A program made the position numbers and the translations under genes. Of a stretch of DNA of 64,000 nucleotides, positions 59,871-64,000 are shown piece after piece. Numbering within the stretch: position 1 is the stretch's first letter; every line of letters starts with the position of its first letter. This DNA is from Adenanthera pavonina (taxonomy: Eukaryota; Streptophyta; Magnoliopsida; Fabales; Fabaceae): NCBI GenBank assembly GCA_026686845.1, contig JAIVEN010000007.1:39181001-39245000 (forward strand). Direction: 5' to 3'. The notes under the pieces are model-generated. The model ran no database searches, was not told the DNA's origin, and saw only the letters and a program-made list of their open reading frames with translations.

Positions 59871-59888
59871 TGGCGCCGTTGCCGGGGA
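59871..59888 (+). other. Primer binding site (tRNA-Asp type)
   Basis: TGGCGCCGTTGCCGGGGA, six bases after the LTR, complements the 3' end of plant tRNA-Asp. It is the usual primer site of Athila/Tat elements. Confidence 0.9.
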
Positions 59889-59966
59889 GGTTAACAAATT
59901 TAATAGTTTATTGTTTTTAGTCCTTTTATAAAAAAAAAGTCTCTAAATTTTTTTTTCCCTTGCTGC

Positions 59967-62501
59967 ATGCTGTTAAGATCTAAAAGTTTTAATAGTACTT
60001 CTGAATTGATTGCTATTAATCTTGAAATTGAACGTGCTTGCAGAGAAAACAAAGCTAGAAGGAGGCACGAGATGGCTAATGAAGTAGTTCTTGCTAGGGT
60101 TTAAGCTAATCTACTTTGGAGAGATGCAGATAAGCCTACAATCTATGACAGCCCATCATGTATCCGGTTATCTGACAATGCCAAAGATTACGAGTTTAAG
60201 AACATACACTTAAACTCATTGCCACAATTTCATGGGCAAATAGGCGAAGACACATTGGACTTTCTGAAGGATTTCTATGACAGGATTGACCAACTTCCCC
60301 TGAATGGTTTGACTCAGGAGGAGCTTAAGATGAGATGTTTCAATTTCTGCATGAAGGACAATGCTCGACGATGGATTTTAAATCTTCCTGAAAACTCCTT
60401 GACATCATGGAGGGAGATCTACGATGCATTCATTGCCAAGTTTTACTCTCCTCAGAGAACTGTAGACTTGAGGGATAAAATATATCTCTTTGCGCAACTG
60501 GAGGGCGAGCCGTTCTATGAAGCTTGGGATCGATTCAAGGATTACTTATATGAGTGTCCACACCATGGTTTTCAAGATATGATGCTCGATAAACTGTTCT
60601 ATAATGCTTTGAGCCCTACCTCCCAGTCTCTAGTGGACATTGCTGCAAGGGATGGTAATTTGACTGCCGAAGAGATGATGAATATTTATGATCAAGTGGC
60701 AACTCAGACCAGACAAAAAGGAGTACGAAGTAGGAGAGTACCTGTCAATAAAGTTAACTCTCGCTTTGATGTGTCTGAACAGCTAGAAAAATTAAATCAA
60801 CGCATGGATCTTCTTTTCCAACAACAGAGCAATAATTCTAATCATTCTAAGGAATTATGTTCTGCATGCAAGGGTTCAGGCCATACTGCGGACACATGTG
60901 TGCATATGATTGAAGGGAATGCAGAAGTCAATTATATGGGATCAAATGCTGAACGTTCACAATTTCTACAGAGAAAGAATGATCCCTTCTCAAACACATA
61001 TAATCTTGGGTGGCGAAATCATCCAAACTTCTCTTGGAAAAATCCACCAGCACCACCAGGATTCCAACAACAGGCATCCCCTCAACCACCAGCACTATCT
61101 ACAGGAAAGTCTCCTCAGATAGAGGAGATGCTTGCTCAAATCATGGCTAGTCAAGCATCTACCAATAAAAATTTAGAGCAATTTATGGTCGGTCAGATAA
61201 CTATCAATAAAAATTTTGATCAATTTATGACTAGTCAAATCACTACCAATAATGCTACACAAGCGGCTATTCGAAACTTAGAGACACAGATGGGTCGCTT
61301 AGCAAACATGGTGACTGAAAAGGTACAAGACCAATTCCCTAGCAATACTGAAGTTAATCCAAAAGAAGGAGTTATGGCAATTACTCTTAGAAGTGGCAAA
61401 GAATTGAAGGAAGAGGTGAAGAAAAAAACTGAAGGTGGTAAGAAAGGTAAGGATGAGGAGAATAAGGAGATCCCAAAAGCTGATGGTGACATTGAAGGGC
61501 AGTCTCCTTCCACTGATGTAAAGCCATATGTGCCCCCTATTCCTTTCCCTCAGAGACTGCAAAAGAAAGGGCAAGAAGCTAATTTTCAAAGGTTCCTGGA
61601 TATATTTAAGAAGCTTCGCATTAACATCACTTTTGCTGAGGCACTAGCGAATATGCCTTCATATGTCAAATGCCTCAAGGAGCTATTGTCAAACAAGAAG
61701 AAGTTAGAAGAATGCACTGAAGTACCTTTGACTGAAGAGTGTAGCGCCATCCTGCAAAGAAAGTTGCCTCCAAAGCTAAAAGATCCGGGGAGTTTTTCTG
61801 TTCCTTGTGTTATTGGGTCTTAACTAATTAATAATTGTTTATGTGATTTGGGGGCTGGTATTAATTTGATGCCTTACTCTTTGTGCAAAAAACTCGAGGT
61901 CACAGATCTAACACCTACTAGTATGACTCTATTGCTAGCTGACAGGTCAGTAAGGTACCCAATTGGAATTATGGAAGATGTACTCGTCAAAGTGGATAAG
62001 CTAATTATTCCTGCTGATTTTGTGGTGTTGGATACTGAGAATGAACTAGACATTTCTCTAATCCTAGGAAGACCATTCTTGTCTACTGCGGGTGCCTTAA
62101 TTGATGTGCCAAATGGGAAATTGACGTTTAGAGTCAGGGATGAAAAAGCTGAATTTAATCTTGCCACCTCTAACAATCCCACTTTTAAGGAAACTTGTTG
62201 TAGCATAGCTATGGGGCAGAACTATCAAAGGCAAGAATTGACATCTCCTTCCAGATCTTTAGATGTTGATAAAGGTTTAATTCAAAAGATTGTCAAAGAG
62301 GAAGCAAAGGTTAGGCGAAAAGTGGCACCTCCTAGTCCCCGAAAGAAAAAAAGCACTTGTGTAATCCGAACGGACTGGTTGGTACCCACCTTTATCATAA
62401 AGAGTCTCTCTAAGGGAAGGATGAAATTAAAGTGGAGGAAAAAGCTGATTCCTGAATCTGAAGGGCTTAGATCAAAGCCTCTGGAGGATGCCATCTCGTG
62501 A
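59967..62501 (+). pseudogene. Athila/Tat gag-protease frame with two in-frame stops
   Basis: ATG at 59967; one frame runs to 62501 (845 codons) broken by TAA at 60102-60104 and 61821-61823. The first probably replaced a CAA. The gag core (about 60225-60700) reads LKMRCFNFCMKDNARRWILN, then LEGEPFYEAWDRFKDYL and CPHHGF, matching the retrotransposon gag family. A zinc knuckle CSACKGSGHTADTC is near 60860-60900. The protease (about 61840-62160) has the Athila-type active site CDLGAGINLMP, then LADRSVRYPIG and ILGRPFLSTAGALIDV. Pol does not follow. Gag would form particles and protease mature them. Whether the second stop is a mutation or a regulated read-through point is unknown. Confidence 0.85.
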
Positions 62502-63813
62502 TCTCCTAATTCGTCTGGCTATCGACGTTAAATTTAGCGCTTATTGGGAGGCAACCCAACATTATTTTTCTTTTTTTATTTTCTATTTTTGTTTTCTTGT
62601 TTTTTTTGCTCTTGTTACCCCAAACTTTCTCCCTCAAGACTTGTTGCAGGACTGAATTGATTATGGTGAAAACAAGCTTGGAACAAACACAAGAAACTCC
62701 AAAAAACATTTCAAGTATCATCTATAAATCAGGGGAGTCTCAGTTCCTTTATCTTTTATTTTATTCCTGCAACATTGAGGACAATGTTGAATCTAAGTGT
62801 GGGGGGAGTTTATTAGATGTTCTTAGTTGATCTGTCCTAAAAATTGTGCTGATGTGGTGAAACTAGAAAATTTTTTACAAATTTATGTGCTTAATTAATT
62901 TTGTTTAGATTTATTTTGCTTATTTTTCTGAGCTAGTGGTTATGTCTGTCACCATAGGATACTCAATTGTTGTGCTTAATGGGGTAAGATAGTTAATTTA
63001 CAAGTCAGGAACATGAGTCTTGAAGCTATGAAATTGAGCACTATAACTTAGCATGTGATAGGTGTAGAAAAGTGACTGAGTTTGTAGGAAGATGAATTAT
63101 ACATTTATTTTTGAACTTGGGTATTTACAATCATTGTGTATGAATTTATTATTTAGTTGGAGAGATGATTCGAGGTTTAAAAAAAATGAAAAAAAAGTAA
63201 TATATAAATCCACTCCACTAGTTCGACCTGTGCTGAGTAACCGGGGGTACGCATCACAAATGTGAGACCTTCGCGTCAAAAGGTGCAAAGTGAGCTATGA
63301 GTGAGCCAAAGGTATCTTGGTGCAGTGGGTTATGTAGCTTGAGTAACCGGGGGTACGCATCACAAACGCGAGATCTTCGAGTCAAAAGAGAGCATAACGG
63401 CCCAAGAAAAGCAAATAAATCCCCAGATAAAATTGAAGCACAAAGTGCGGGGAAATTAATTAAATAAATCTTTGTTGATCTCCATTGCACATGAGTTGAG
63501 TTGAGGTTTATGCATAAATGATTAAGGTATTTTAAGTTCTTAAATAAGCGTCTTAATTTTTCTTCTTCTTGCTTAGTTGGTTGTCTAAATTTCTCACATA
63601 CTAAGTATACACACACACACACTAAAGTCTCATAGACTAATGGGAATGATAAGTGAGTTGCTGTTGAGCCTAATATTTGATTTATTGAGCACTTCTTTTA
63701 TTTATATTGGTGACGGACTATCAATAGTAAAGAGAATTGAGTTTGATAAATCTAGAAATAACTTTATGAGTGCATCACAATTTTAGTCTTGCTTGACGAC
63801 AAGCAAATGTTCA
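62502..63813 (+). other. 3' untranslated region of the Athila/Tat-like element
   Basis: Begins with the 'ttgggaggcaacccaaca' text typical after Athila/Tat coding regions. A 'gtgtggggggagttt' word near 62799 resembles the real polypurine tract. No coding sequence is recognised in 1.3 kb. Confidence 0.7.
63235..63385 (+). repeat. Two copies of a conserved 3' UTR word, 106 bp apart
   Basis: GAGTAACCGGGGGTACGCAT followed by 'cacaaa..cgaga.cttcg.gtcaaaag' occurs at 63235 and again at 63341, with a few transitions. The tract is G+C-rich against its surroundings. Confidence 0.85.
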
Positions 63814-63827
63814 AGTGTGGGGGAATT
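63814..63827 (+). other. Polypurine tract of the Athila/Tat-like element
   Basis: AGTGTGGGGGAATT immediately precedes the TG of the 3' LTR, as in other Athila/Tat elements. Confidence 0.8.
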
Positions 63828-64000
63828 TGATGTGTCCATTTTATACATATAAAATACCCATATTTAAGCTTTAAATTATATTTAAATATGTTTACATTGG
63901 TATATTTTAGCATGATTTGACATATTTTTGTGTTTCATGATGTTATAGGCTCATTTGGAAGCATTCGGAGTAAAAACGTTACAAATTGTTCATGCTGAAA
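63828..64000 (+). repeat. 3' LTR (first 173 bases)
   Basis: Starts TGATGTGTCCATTTTATACA and follows 58359-58531 with about five substitutions. The remaining 1.3 kb lies outside the window. Confidence 0.9.

Larger units (their letters stand above)
58359..64000 (+). mobile_element. Athila/Tat-like LTR retrotransposon with gag-protease only (TR-GAG-like), right end outside window
   Basis: A 1,506-bp 5' LTR (58359-59864) is followed by a tRNA-Asp-type primer site, a gag-protease frame, an untranslated region, a polypurine tract and the first 173 bases of the 3' LTR. The internal region is only about 4.0 kb. No reverse transcriptase, RNase H or integrase is present. After protease the sequence goes straight to 'gcttattgggaggcaaccca', the usual text after the coding part of Athila/Tat elements. 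This matches the published TR-GAG class of non-autonomous plant elements. The two LTR starts differ at about five of 173 positions. The second target duplication is beyond the window. Confidence 0.88.

Noticed and set aside
62502..63813. Search for an envelope-like or pol remnant after protease
   Set aside because: Frames are short and interrupted on both strands. No reverse transcriptase, integrase or membrane-segment pattern was found.

Overview
The window reads as nuclear DNA of a flowering plant, most likely a eudicot. It is AT-rich and intron-bearing, with plant-type R2R3-MYB genes and plant-specific transposon families (Ty1/copia, Athila/Tat-type Ty3/gypsy, CACTA, Stowaway-like and PIF-like MITEs). 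I see nothing bacterial, viral or organellar, and I cannot name the species.

Only two host genes can be supported. Both are minus-strand R2R3-MYB transcription factor genes, at 12109-13289 and 46311-47329. They have identical exon 1 and exon 2 lengths (133 and 130 bp), nearly identical MYB repeats and a shared acidic DDEFAFLD motif in otherwise different C-termini. They look like diverged tandem paralogs now about 33 kb apart, separated by transposons.

Layout: 1-2440, probable minus-strand LTR; 2469-2800, copia RNase H remnant; 4546-10024, solo LTR of Tat/Ogre type with a young gypsy deletion derivative inserted at 5477-6840; 10163-11175, a 1-kb foldback; 12109-13289, first MYB gene; 13.7-24.3 kb, gene-free DNA full of small MITEs, a MULE-like foldback and a 969-bp non-autonomous CACTA element; 24339-30082, PIF-like element carrying a copia retrotransposon (24732-29587, perfect 5-bp target duplication); 30496-31203, a second PIF-like element with G-rich ends; 31843-44208, a 12.4-kb CACTA transposon with matching ends and a GGG target duplication; 46311-47329, second MYB gene; 47.3-58.3 kb, mostly unannotatable DNA with a probable LTR and MITEs; 58359 to the window end, an Athila/Tat-like LTR element that keeps gag and protease but lacks reverse transcriptase and integrase.

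The CACTA element is the most complete system. Its TNPD-type transposase frame (40329 to 37024) is open apart from one TGA that probably replaced an arginine CGA. A second gene just downstream has 12 exons that splice by hand into an unbroken 740-residue frame, combining a TNPA-type (Transposase_24) domain with a Ulp1-like cysteine protease that keeps its His-Asp-Cys residues. Its ends carry paired inverted repeats built on TAGGCGGTTA. The 3' element resembles the plant TR-GAG class. Splice sites, domains and mismatch counts were all read by eye, and no database search was possible.
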